NCBI GenBank assembly: GCA_003151515.1
Contig: PLXS01000022.1
Coordinates: 20,825 to 84,824 of the forward strand
Reading direction: 5' to 3'
Source of the DNA: Opitutaceae bacterium
GTDB lineage: Bacteria; Verrucomicrobiota; Verrucomicrobiia; Opitutales; Opitutaceae
DNA length: 64,000 nucleotides
Position numbers and translations under genes: made by a program. How positions within the stretch are numbered: position 1 is the first letter of the stretch; every line of letters starts with the position of its first letter. Positions 50,224-57,369 of this stretch are shown here, piece by piece. The notes under the pieces are model-generated. The model searched no databases. It saw only the letters and a list, made by a program, of their open reading frames with translations, and was not told the origin of the DNA.

Positions 50224-52013
50224 GGCGCGCCCGCCGGGCCCTCGGGCTGCGCGTCGATAGACAGGATGCGGCTCACCCGGGCCAGGTTGGCGCCGAAGCG
50301 CTTCTCGGCGATCGTCTCCAGGTGGTAGCCCAGGGGCATCAGGTCGCCGGGATCCACCCCGTAGTCGCCGTCGGGCGTCGTCGGCCTCATGTTCTGCACC
50401 ACCAGCACCTCCCTGAAGGTCCCCTGCCCCATGTGGTAGCGGATCTGCTCGCCCCTCTGCATGCCCACGGCGCTTATGATCGCGGGGATGTGCCAGAGCA
50501 CGAAGGGGATGGTCGAGCGGTTCGTGATGACGAGCACCGGGCCCGGCCGCGACGCAATCAGCCCGTGCTCCCAGTTGAGCTCCTGCATGACCAGGTTCTC
50601 GTCCGTGTAGGTCCTCGCCGCCATGGCGGGGAACCCGCCGGTGAGGATCCAGACGCCCAGGCCCGCGGCCAGGATGCGCACCCCGGGCAGGCGGCGCTCC
50701 TCGAGGCCCCGGGCCAGCGCCGCCGCCAGAAGCGCGCAGGACAGGCATATCGGCAGCGAGAAGCGCGAGGCCAGCAGGTCGTCGAAGCGGGCCCACCAGT
50801 AGAACAGGAGGACGCAGAAGTGCAGCGCGACCCCGGCCCCGAACGCCGCGGCGACGAACACGGGCGCCGGCAGGTCCGCCAGGCCGCGCGCTCGCGCGCG
50901 GCGCCACGCGAGAGCGGCGCACCAGAGAAGCCCGCACGCCCCCGCCGCCGACAGGTACCAGGAGTTCGCGAGGCCGGGCCCGAGGTTGAACATGAAGCGC
51001 ATGTCGCCGCTGAAGTTCTTGGCGATGTTCTCCCATCCGAACGCCGATGTCTGGCCCTCCTGCAGCTGCCAGAAGATCGGCTCGGAGCCCAGGACCCTCA
51101 GGTGGAAGGCGCAGGGCACGAGCAGGATCGGCGCGAGGACGACCGGCCAGGGCAGGATGACGCGCCCCGCCTTTAGCCATCCCGCGACGACGACGGCCGC
51201 CGCGGGCAAGACAAACACCACGGACTCGTAGCGGCTCTCCGTGAGGAGCACGGAGCCCAGGACGAGCAGGGTGAGCCGGTCGTCCGAGGGGACGCGCAGG
51301 TACAGGACGCCCAGGCAGGCGACGAGCGCGATCATGGCGACGTTGTGCAGGTCCATGCCCGCGCCGGTCGCGTTCTGCGCGAAGAGCGGCATCGTGGCGA
51401 AGAGGGCCACCGCCAGAAGGGCGGGCCCCCTGCCGGCGATCTGCAGGGCGAGCCAGTACAGGAGCGCGAGGAGCGCCCCGGCGCAGGCCATGTTCACGAT
51501 GAAGAGGTTCGAGGTCCTGTAGCCCGCCAGGTCGTGGAGCAGGGAGACGAGGAAGGGGAAGAAGTACGGGCGCTTGTCCAGGAACGTGTCGATCGGCAGC
51601 CACGTCCCGTTGATCTCGTACGCGCGCAGGACTGTGCTCACCTGCTTGGCGACGTGCATCTCGTAGGCCGTCCCCTGGATCACGTACTCGTCGAAGAGCA
51701 CCTTGTGCCTGAAGGGCTCCGACCACGCGGCGAACAACAGGCCGCCCGCGATCGCAGCCCCGGCCCATCCGGGCCTGCGCAGCCACTGCGCCCATACCGC
51801 GCGCCTCTCGCGCAGCACGCGCACGGCGAAGAAGGCGAAGGCGGCCGACAAGCCGAGGATGTAGTAGTAGCCCCAGGCGATGATCAGGTGGCCCGCCGTT
51901 ATGGGGCCCACCAGGCGGAAGCCCACGGCGGACGCCAGCGCCCCGCTCAACAGGAAGAGCAGAAGCCTCGCCCTCTGCGGGGAGGCGGCTATCAGCGCTG
52001 CGAGCCGTCTCAC
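50121..52013 (-). CDS. GT-C-like polytopic membrane protein (second paralogue pair, copy 2)
   Basis: 630 residues from ATG 52013. After two helices the loop has HKVLFDEYVIQGTAYEMH, then FLDKRPYFFPFLVSLLHDLAGYR, SRYESVVFVLPAAAVVV and many hydrophobic helices. The C-terminal soluble part has PTTPDGDYGVDPGDLMPLGYHLETI. The gene at 52010 shows the same motifs (FDEY/MDEL, DKRPLFFPFLESVIHDLAGYR), so they are tandem paralogues, here translationally coupled through an ATGA overlap. The C-terminal ~34 codons overlap the opposing gene. The last stretch (ATSPAPSR) is low-complexity. Confidence 0.82.
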   Translation of the reverse strand: MRRLAALIAASPQRARLLLFLLSGALASAVGFRLVGPITAGHLIIAWGYYYILGLSAAFAFFAVRVLRERRAVWAQWLRRPGWAGAAIAGGLLFAAWSEPFRHKVLFDEYVIQGTAYEMHVAKQVSTVLRAYEINGTWLPIDTFLDKRPYFFPFLVSLLHDLAGYRTSNLFIVNMACAGALLALLYWLALQIAGRGPALLAVALFATMPLFAQNATGAGMDLHNVAMIALVACLGVLYLRVPSDDRLTLLVLGSVLLTESRYESVVFVLPAAAVVVAGWLKAGRVILPWPVVLAPILLVPCAFHLRVLGSEPIFWQLQEGQTSAFGWENIAKNFSGDMRFMFNLGPGLANSWYLSAAGACGLLWCAALAWRRARARGLADLPAPVFVAAAFGAGVALHFCVLLFYWWARFDDLLASRFSLPICLSCALLAAALARGLEERRLPGVRILAAGLGVWILTGGFPAMAARTYTDENLVMQELNWEHGLIASRPGPVLVITNRSTIPFVLWHIPAIISAVGMQRGEQIRYHMGQGTFREVLVVQNMRPTTPDGDYGVDPGDLMPLGYHLETIAEKRFGANLARVSRILSIDAQPEGPAGAPQGPARPSPLRFISEIQSLSGPSVAPATSPAPSR

Positions 52014-53884
52014 GGGAGCTGCCGCAGGAAGTTCTGGAAGTAGGCCTGGCGCATCTTCTCGATCTCCTCCGGATTCTTGGGGACCACGTGGTCCGGCTCG
52101 GGCTTGGTGAGCACTTTGGAGCCGCTCCTGATCTCCACGACCCTGCTGATGCGCGTCAGCGTGAGCAGGGCCAGGCGCTCCTCCTTGACCGGCTCAAGCA
52201 CGTAGTCGGGGCCCAGGTCGTCGCCGTCGCGCAGCGTCATCTTGCCCGTGTCCGGGTCTATCATGAAGCGCTGGAACACGAAGATGTTCGAGAACGTGTG
52301 GTTCTTCATGAAGAACACGATCGCGTCGCGCCGGTTGGTCGCCGACAGCACCGGGGTCGCCGAGACCTGGTGCGCGACCCACAGGATCGAGTCGTTGTCG
52401 ATCATCAGGTAGTCCTTGCGCGGCTGCTCGGCGATGAACTCGCGCCTCCAGGCCGTCTCCAGGCCGGCCAGATACTCCTGGTTGTAGGCGTGTGCAGCCA
52501 TGGACGGGATGCCCTGGGTGATCACGCCCAAGACCGCCACGACCAGCAGGGTGCGCACGACCGCGGGCTTCGGGAACTGGGTGAGAACCGCCATGACGGC
52601 GAGCACCATCCAGAGCTGCGTCGGCAGGGAGAGGCGCCGGATCACGGGGTCGTCAAAGTGCCCCCAGAAGTAGCACATCATGAGGCCGAAGTGCGCCGCG
52701 AACGCGAAGGAGAAGAGGATCGTGGCGGCCGACATCGGCGTCTCGGCGGAGAGCGCCCTCACGCGCTTTGCGATCAATAGGACGAGGAAGGCGACCGCGA
52801 CGCACCCGAGCGCCGACAGGACGTAGGAATTGGGCTGGTCGGTGGGCTTGCCGAAGAAGAATCCCGACGCGTGCGCGAGGTTGTCCGGGATGTAGGACAG
52901 GGAGAAGGGCTTCGAGTAGCCGGGCTTGCTCTGCAGCTGCCACGCCGAGGTCTGGATGTCAAAGATCCGGTTCTGCAGGGCGCACGTGATCATGAGGACG
53001 GGCGCGGCGACGACCGGCCATGTGAGGATCGCCCTTCCCTCCCGCCACCAGACCCAGAGGATGATGGCGGCGACCGGGACTAGGAAAATAGCAGACTCGT
53101 AGCGCACCTGTGTCAGGAGCAGGGCGCTGTAGCACAGGGCCGTGAACGACGCCCCGTCGCGCTTCTCGATGAACCGGGCGCCGAGCAGGAGCGTCGCGAG
53201 GATCATGACGAGGTTGAGGAGCTCGAAGCCGCCGCCCGTCGCGTTCTGACCGAGAAGGGGCAGGCCCGCGAACAGGATGACCCCGAGCCAGCCCGCCCGC
53301 CTGCCGGCCAGCTTGCGGCCCGCGACGAACACGAGCGCGAGGAACACGAACACGAGGACGGCGTTCAGGATGAACGCGTTCTCGGGCCTGTAGCCCGCCA
53401 GGTCGTGGATGACGGACTCCAGGAACGGGAAGAAGAGGGGCCTCTTGTCCATCCTGCCCTCCACGATCACGAAGGTCCCGTGGATGTCGCTGCCGCGGAA
53501 GGGGGTCTGAACCGTCCGCGTGAAGTGCATGTTCATGGACGTCCCCAGGAGCATGAGCTCGTCCATCACGATCTTGAACCCGAACGCCTCGTGCACGAGA
53601 AGGACGGACCCGCAGAGCGCGACCACGGCGACGGAGGCCCAGTCGGCCCCACGCAGGCCCGCGTCGAGGACCCTGGCCAGGTCGTCCCTGAGGGTCCGCC
53701 ACAGCGCCCCGATGAAAATGATGAATGCGGCCAGCACGCACCAGTAGCCCGCGTCGGTCACGATCCCGAGCGCCAGCTTGTCCGGGACCAGGAAGAAGCC
53801 CGTGGCCGCGGAAAGCGCGGCGACGAATACAAAGAGCCACAGCCTGCGCTCGGCCAGGACCGGCGCGAATGACGGTGCGTTCAT
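52010..53884 (-). CDS. GT-C-like polytopic membrane protein (second paralogue pair, copy 1)
   Basis: 624 residues from ATG 53884. Many membrane helices, with a loop FKIVMDELMLLGTSMNMHFTR carrying the acidic pair, GRMDKRPLFFPFLESVIHDLAGYRPENAF, QVRYESAIFLVPVAAIIL, and a C-terminal soluble region with LRDGDDLGPDYVLEPVKEERLALLTLTRISRVVE. Homologous along its length to the next gene on this strand. It lies 81 bp downstream of the last pilin stop in the same direction, but a terminator lies between them. Candidate surface or pilin glycosyltransferase; specificity unknown. Confidence 0.83.
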   Translation of the reverse strand: MNAPSFAPVLAERRLWLFVFVAALSAATGFFLVPDKLALGIVTDAGYWCVLAAFIIFIGALWRTLRDDLARVLDAGLRGADWASVAVVALCGSVLLVHEAFGFKIVMDELMLLGTSMNMHFTRTVQTPFRGSDIHGTFVIVEGRMDKRPLFFPFLESVIHDLAGYRPENAFILNAVLVFVFLALVFVAGRKLAGRRAGWLGVILFAGLPLLGQNATGGGFELLNLVMILATLLLGARFIEKRDGASFTALCYSALLLTQVRYESAIFLVPVAAIILWVWWREGRAILTWPVVAAPVLMITCALQNRIFDIQTSAWQLQSKPGYSKPFSLSYIPDNLAHASGFFFGKPTDQPNSYVLSALGCVAVAFLVLLIAKRVRALSAETPMSAATILFSFAFAAHFGLMMCYFWGHFDDPVIRRLSLPTQLWMVLAVMAVLTQFPKPAVVRTLLVVAVLGVITQGIPSMAAHAYNQEYLAGLETAWRREFIAEQPRKDYLMIDNDSILWVAHQVSATPVLSATNRRDAIVFFMKNHTFSNIFVFQRFMIDPDTGKMTLRDGDDLGPDYVLEPVKEERLALLTLTRISRVVEIRSGSKVLTKPEPDHVVPKNPEEIEKMRQAYFQNFLRQLP

Positions 53885-53904
53885 CGGTGGGGAATAGCCA
53901 AAAA

Positions 53905-53933
53905 AAAGCCGCCCACGCTAAGCGGGCGGCTTT
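53905..53933 (-). terminator. rho-independent terminator downstream of the pilin genes
   Basis: A 10-bp stem AAAGCCGCCC (53905-53914) with GGGCGGCTTT (53924-53933) has a 9-nt loop. Read on the minus strand it is followed by an uninterrupted run of T, giving a strong terminator ~30 bp after the last pilin stop and just upstream of the GT-C gene starting at 53884. Confidence 0.9.
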
Positions 53934-53964
53934 GATTGTTGAGGATACCTACCCCAAATGTCGA

Positions 53965-54318
53965 CTACGGGGCGTAGGTGATCGTACGGACGCCGGCGAC
54001 GCTGGTGATCGTGATCGTGATCCCCTGCGTGAAGGACGACGGGTACGTCTCGTTGGCGACCGAGTTGAGCGCCTTGACGTAGGACGTGGGCCCGAGGAGG
54101 TCCGACAGCGTCACCGTCGAGACACCGTTCTCGAGGTAGTACTGGTCGGCGCCTGCCGAGAGCTGGCGGGCGTTGTTCAGGACGGCCTTGTCCTGCGAGT
54201 TCGTGCGCACCTTCTGGAAGGCGGGAATCGCCATGGCGGCCAGTAGGCCGATGATGACGACGACGATCATGATTTCAACAAGGGTGAAGCCCTTGGTATT
54301 CTTCAGTGTATTCTTCAT
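53965..54318 (-). CDS. type IV pilin / pseudopilin (copy 3 of 3)
   Basis: 117 residues. Short class III leader MKNTLKNTKG, then the mature N-terminus FTLVEIMIVVVIIGLLAAMAIPAF with the invariant Glu5 of type IV pilins, cleaved and methylated by PilD. The rest forms a helix (FQKVRTNSQDKAVLNNARQL) and a short beta C-terminal part (TVTLSDLLGPTSYVKALNSVANETY...). There is no Cys pair. It is nearly identical to copy 2. A weak AGGAT ribosome-binding site precedes ATG 54318. It follows copy 2 after 42 bp, so the two are co-transcribed, and is closed by a strong terminator. Confidence 0.94.
   Translation of the reverse strand: MKNTLKNTKGFTLVEIMIVVVIIGLLAAMAIPAFQKVRTNSQDKAVLNNARQLSAGADQYYLENGVSTVTLSDLLGPTSYVKALNSVANETYPSSFTQGITITITSVAGVRTITYAP
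53990..54276. repeat. 287-bp direct repeat, copy in pilin 3
   Basis: This stretch matches 54386-54672, offset 396 bp. On reading, I saw only one base difference (CAGGAC versus CAAGAC). Identity breaks down at both gene ends and in the flanks, as after recent duplication or gene conversion between the two pilin genes. Confidence 0.9.
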
Positions 54319-54360
54319 TATTATCCTATGATTTACGGGTTTCTCTGAGCAACGCGCCTG

Positions 54361-54714
54361 TTAGGGCGAGTAGGTGATTGTGCGCACGCCGGCGACGCTG
54401 GTGATCGTGATCGTGATCCCCTGCGTGAAGGACGACGGGTACGTCTCGTTGGCGACCGAGTTGAGCGCCTTGACGTAGGACGTGGGCCCGAGGAGGTCCG
54501 ACAGCGTCACCGTCGAGACACCGTTCTCGAGGTAGTACTGGTCGGCGCCTGCCGAGAGCTGGCGGGCGTTGTTCAAGACGGCCTTGTCCTGCGAGTTCGT
54601 GCGCACCTTCTGGAAGGCGGGAATCGCCATGGCGGCCAGTAGGCCGATGATGACGACGACGATCATGATTTCGACAAGGGTGAAACCCTTGGTGTTGTTG
54701 CAATTCATTTTCAT
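54361..54714 (-). CDS. type IV pilin / pseudopilin (copy 2 of 3)
   Basis: 117 residues, starting MKMNCNNTKG before the same FTLVEIMIVVVIIGLLAAMAIPAF mature N-terminus. The mature sequence is the same as copy 3 except for the penultimate residue. ATG 54714 has an AAGGG ribosome-binding site seven bases upstream. The leader differs in carrying a Cys, and the 5' leader region shares the string ATAAAACGATA with the leader of copy 1. The 213-bp gap to copy 1 suggests its own promoter. Confidence 0.94.
   Translation of the reverse strand: MKMNCNNTKGFTLVEIMIVVVIIGLLAAMAIPAFQKVRTNSQDKAVLNNARQLSAGADQYYLENGVSTVTLSDLLGPTSYVKALNSVANETYPSSFTQGITITITSVAGVRTITYSP
54386..54672. repeat. 287-bp direct repeat, copy in pilin 2
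   Basis: Partner of 53990-54276, same orientation. It includes most of the coding sequence for the mature pilin. The synonymous-level identity contrasts with the many silent differences from pilin copy 1, which points to recent homogenisation of copies 2 and 3 only. Confidence 0.9.
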
Positions 54715-54927
54715 TTGGTGACCCTTATTCTTGTATCGTTTTATGATTTACCGACTGAAGCTGCTGAAACGTCTCCAATCTGACCATTCAACCTCTCCTG
54801 TTAATTCCTCTCAAGTTAAAACAATAGTAATACGTAAAACCACGCATTGCATCCTTTATTCAATAAGACGTAAGACCAATTAATACAATAGGATACAATA
54901 GCTAGGAAATGCGTAGATCCTCGTTGC
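54715..54927 (-). promoter_or_regulatory. AT-rich leader of pilin copies 2 and 3
   Basis: A 213-bp AT-rich stretch between pilins 1 and 2 without a gene, standing out from the GC-rich surroundings. It shares ATAAAACGATA near the pilin start with the leader upstream of pilin 1, and has a good AAGGG ribosome-binding site. I could not identify a sigma-54 -24/-12 pair; a sigma-70-type promoter is possible but not clear. Confidence 0.4.
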
Positions 54928-55272
54928 CTACGGAGAATACGTGATCGTACGGGAGCCGGCGACGCTGGTGATCGTTATCGTGATCCCCTGTGTGAAGGAC
55001 GTCGGGTACGTCTCGTTCGCCACCGTGTTCAGCGCCTTGATGTAGGACGTGGGTCCGAGCAGGTCGCTGAGTGTAACGGTGGAGGCGCCGTTTTCGAGGT
55101 AGTACTGATCAGAGGCGGCTGAAAGCTGCCTCGCATTGTTCAGGACAGCCTTGTCCTGGGAACTCGTCCTGACCTTCTGAAACGCCGGGATAGCCATTGA
55201 AGCCAAAAGGCCTATGATTACCACGACGATCATGATTTCAACGAGGGTAAAACCCTTGTTTTTAGTCTTCAT
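54928..55272 (-). CDS. type IV pilin / pseudopilin (copy 1 of 3)
   Basis: 114 residues, leader MKTKNKG, mature FTLVEIMIVVVIIGLLASMAIPAF with Glu5. The body is like the other two but diverged (LLASMA, TSSQDK, SAASDQYYLENGASTVTLSDLLGPTSYIKALNTVANETYPTSF) with many silent differences. Probably the ancestral copy or a distinct minor pilin. First gene of the pilin group. It has a 198-bp AT-rich upstream region with a candidate promoter. Confidence 0.93.
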   Translation of the reverse strand: MKTKNKGFTLVEIMIVVVIIGLLASMAIPAFQKVRTSSQDKAVLNNARQLSAASDQYYLENGASTVTLSDLLGPTSYIKALNTVANETYPTSFTQGITITITSVAGSRTITYSP

Positions 55273-55307
55273 GTCGTGAGCCTTAACGTTATGTTTGTTA
55301 TCGTTTT

Positions 55308-55335
55308 ATTATGTACGTGTCCGGAATTCGGGCAA
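55308..55335 (-). promoter_or_regulatory. candidate sigma-70-type promoter of the pilin 1 gene
   Basis: On the minus strand TTGCCC (55335-55330) and CATAAT (55313-55308) are separated by 16 bp and lie ~36 bp before the pilin 1 start. They match the consensus at 4/6 and 5/6 positions. The region around is AT-rich. No better sigma-54 element was found. Confidence 0.35.
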
Positions 55336-55470
55336 TTGCATGTTAGGGCGCCTGGGATGCCCCTTCAAGAAGCTATTGTCAAAAATACTACGTAGAATTT
55401 CGTATTCCGCCCAGACGTGCCCTAGGGAGCCTTGGGGCATGCCCTGAGTACCTAACTGTCTATAGTATAA

Positions 55471-55914
55471 TTATTTGCGATTCGTCGGCTTTTTCCGTGC
55501 CGGCTTTTTCGCAATAAGCGCCGCTTTTTTCGCGGGGCGCTTCCCATCCGAGAGCATTGCCTCGACAGGGACCTCCCTCCCGTCCCGCCAGAGACTTTCA
55601 AGAGAGTACCGGGCCCGGCGTTCAGGCGTGAAGATGTGCACCATGACATCAAAGGCGTCCATGACCGCCCAGCCGCTCTCGCGGGCCGTCTCAAAGCCTA
55701 TGATGTGCGTCTTCGCCGAATCCACCGCCTTCTCCAACTCGATCCTCAGGGCCCTGACATGGGGTTCCGAGGTCGCCGTCGCGATCACCAGGTAGTCGGT
55801 GATCGACGAGTAACCCCTGACATCGAGGACGCGCAGGTCGCCAGCCTTCTTGGAATCGAGCGCGCGGCAGCAGAGCCTCACCAGGTGCAGGGATCTCGGA
55901 TCGGGTGCTTTCAA
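55471..55914 (-). CDS. rsfS: ribosomal silencing factor RsfS
   Basis: Binds ribosomal protein uL14 on the 50S subunit and blocks subunit joining during starvation. 147 residues with the family core: KKAGDLRVLDVRGYSSITDYLVIATATSEPHVRAL, HIIGFETARESGWAVMDAFDVMVHIFTPERRARYSLESLW. An added Lys/Ala-rich C-terminal tail (~25 residues) is unusual. Start: TTG 55914, overlapping the nadD stop (TTGA), as is common for the nadD-rsfS pair. No close downstream gene on this strand. Confidence 0.96.
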   Translation of the reverse strand: MKAPDPRSLHLVRLCCRALDSKKAGDLRVLDVRGYSSITDYLVIATATSEPHVRALRIELEKAVDSAKTHIIGFETARESGWAVMDAFDVMVHIFTPERRARYSLESLWRDGREVPVEAMLSDGKRPAKKAALIAKKPARKKPTNRK

Positions 55915-56498
55915 CGCTCGTCGAGATAGAGCCCCTTCTCCCGGATGTAAACAATCGCCTTGTGGGGAACGAAGTAGTCCAGGGAGAGACCCTTTCGGGT
56001 GCGGTCCCGCAGCTCGGTCGAGCTGATCGCCAGCAGGTGCCCGTCGCAGCGGTTAAGCCGCAGGCCCGGGACGTCCTGCGTCGCCTTCACCGGGTATCCC
56101 GGCCGCTCGAGGAATATGAACTCCACGAGGCCCGCCAGCTCACCTATGTCCTTCCACAGGTGGATCCTCGGGAGCTGGTCGCCCCCGATCACCCAATAGA
56201 GCTCGTCATTGGGGTACAGCTTCCGGAAATGCCGGGCGGAGTCGATGGTGTAGCTGACCCCGCCCCGGCGCAGCTCGAGGTCCGACACCTCGAAGCGCGT
56301 GTCCCACTCGGTCGCCGCCCTCAGCATGGCGAGGCGGTCGTTCGCCGAGGACTTGACGTCGTTCGGCTTCATCGGCGCCTGAGCCGCCGGCACGATGATG
56401 AGCCTGTCCAGCCTGTGCTGCTCAAAAGCGTCCTGAGCGGCTAGCAGGTGGCCGAAGTGCACGGGGTCGAAACTGCCTCCGAGGAATCCGATCTTCAC
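55911..56498 (-). CDS. nadD: nicotinate-nucleotide adenylyltransferase
   Basis: Adenylates nicotinate mononucleotide in NAD synthesis. About 195 residues from GTG 56498, giving the canonical N-terminus KIGFLGGSFDPVHFGHLLAA with the HxGH nucleotide-binding motif. The SSANDRLAMLRAA helix, VIGGDQL, HLWKDIGEL and the late ISSTELRDRTRKG motif are all normal. The frame is open 14 codons further upstream, but that part has no family character. Coupled to rsfS by a TTGA overlap. Confidence 0.96.
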   Translation of the reverse strand: MKIGFLGGSFDPVHFGHLLAAQDAFEQHRLDRLIIVPAAQAPMKPNDVKSSANDRLAMLRAATEWDTRFEVSDLELRRGGVSYTIDSARHFRKLYPNDELYWVIGGDQLPRIHLWKDIGELAGLVEFIFLERPGYPVKATQDVPGLRLNRCDGHLLAISSTELRDRTRKGLSLDYFVPHKAIVYIREKGLYLDER

Positions 56499-56570
56499 GG
56501 GAAGAGTGGCCAAGCTGCTCGGGACCGGACCGCCCGGCAAGGCCCAATTGCCGCCCCCGGGGGGCCGGCT

Positions 56571-56729
56571 TCAAACGTCGGAGGTGTCCCAGACGACGAG
56601 CACGAGCATCGCGCCAACGATGAGGATGGGCGCCATCATGGGCTGCCCCTTCCCTGCGAGGGCCGCATACCGCCTTGGTCCGTCATGTGGAGGTGTTTCT
56701 TCAAGATGTAACTTGAAATAATCGCACAC
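56571..56729 (-). CDS. possible small single-span membrane protein
   Basis: A 52-residue frame from GTG 56729 with a charged N-terminal half (MCDYFKLHLEETPPHDGPRR) and a hydrophobic C-terminal helix (MMAPILIVGAMLVLVV) before WDTSDV. No ribosome-binding site is clear, and the frame sits between divergent nadD and tetR, with its start close to the tetR operator. The codon composition allows a real gene, but this could be chance. An alternative is a 22-residue peptide from the internal ATG. Confidence 0.3.
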   Translation of the reverse strand: MCDYFKLHLEETPPHDGPRRYAALAGKGQPMMAPILIVGAMLVLVVWDTSDV

Positions 56730-56739
56730 CTGGCGGAAT

Positions 56740-56759
56740 ATGCAAGCAACTGCTTGCAT
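56740..56759. promoter_or_regulatory. palindromic operator at the tetR start
   Basis: A perfect inverted repeat, ATGCAAGCA-AC-TGCTTGCAT, with 9-bp arms spans 56740-56759. It covers the first possible ATG of the regulator and ends at the second (56758). This is the size and placement of a TetR-type auto-operator and argues that translation begins at 56758. Confidence 0.7.
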
Positions 56760-57369
56760 GCACCCCGCGACCAAGCCGAGACGCCGCCGCCCCCCGGCCC
56801 GCCAGCTGCTCCTTAGCGCGGCCGCGCGCGTGTTCGCCAGGGACGGACTCGAGGGCGCGACCACCCGCGCGATCTCCCGCGAGGCCGGCGTGAACGAGGT
56901 GACGCTCTTCCGGCATTTCGGGACGAAGGAGCACCTGATCGAGGCGGTTGTCGGGAGCGCCTTCGGAAAGCGCGCCCCCAAGCCCGCGGAGCGCCACCCG
57001 GGGCGGCGCAGCCTGCGCGCCGACCTTGCGGCGTTCGCCCGCGGCTACGAGGAGCAGCTGGTCGAGAACCTTCCGCTCATCCGCACCATTGTCGGCGAGA
57101 TCCACCGGCACGGGCTCTGCCAGCACCAGGCCCTCTACGGGATCTTCTGGCCGATGAGGGAGGCCCTGGTGGAGCGCCTGGCCCGCGCGTCGAAATCGGG
57201 CGAGGCGCGCCCCGGGCTCAACGCCCCGATCGCGGCCGACATGCTTGCGGGGACCATTTTCGCGTCGGTGCTGCGCCGCGCCGGGCCCGGCGCGAGGCGC
57301 GATTATAGCGTGTCCGAGTACCGAGACGCCTGCGTTGACACCTTCATCCACGGAATAGCCGTCCGATGA
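56758..57369 (+). CDS. TetR family transcriptional regulator
   Basis: 203 residues from ATG 56758; ATG 56740 would add six residues but lies inside the palindrome. N-terminal basic tail (KPRRRRPPARQ), helix-turn-helix ATTRAISREAGVNEVTLFRHFGTKEHLIEAVV (~residues 33-65), then a helical ligand-binding domain. It probably represses itself and the efflux genes that follow, as its stop overlaps the MFS start (ATGA). An inducing ligand, such as a toxic or lipophilic compound, is expected but unknown. Confidence 0.94.
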   Translation: MHPATKPRRRRPPARQLLLSAAARVFARDGLEGATTRAISREAGVNEVTLFRHFGTKEHLIEAVVGSAFGKRAPKPAERHPGRRSLRADLAAFARGYEEQLVENLPLIRTIVGEIHRHGLCQHQALYGIFWPMREALVERLARASKSGEARPGLNAPIAADMLAGTIFASVLRRAGPGARRDYSVSEYRDACVDTFIHGIAVR

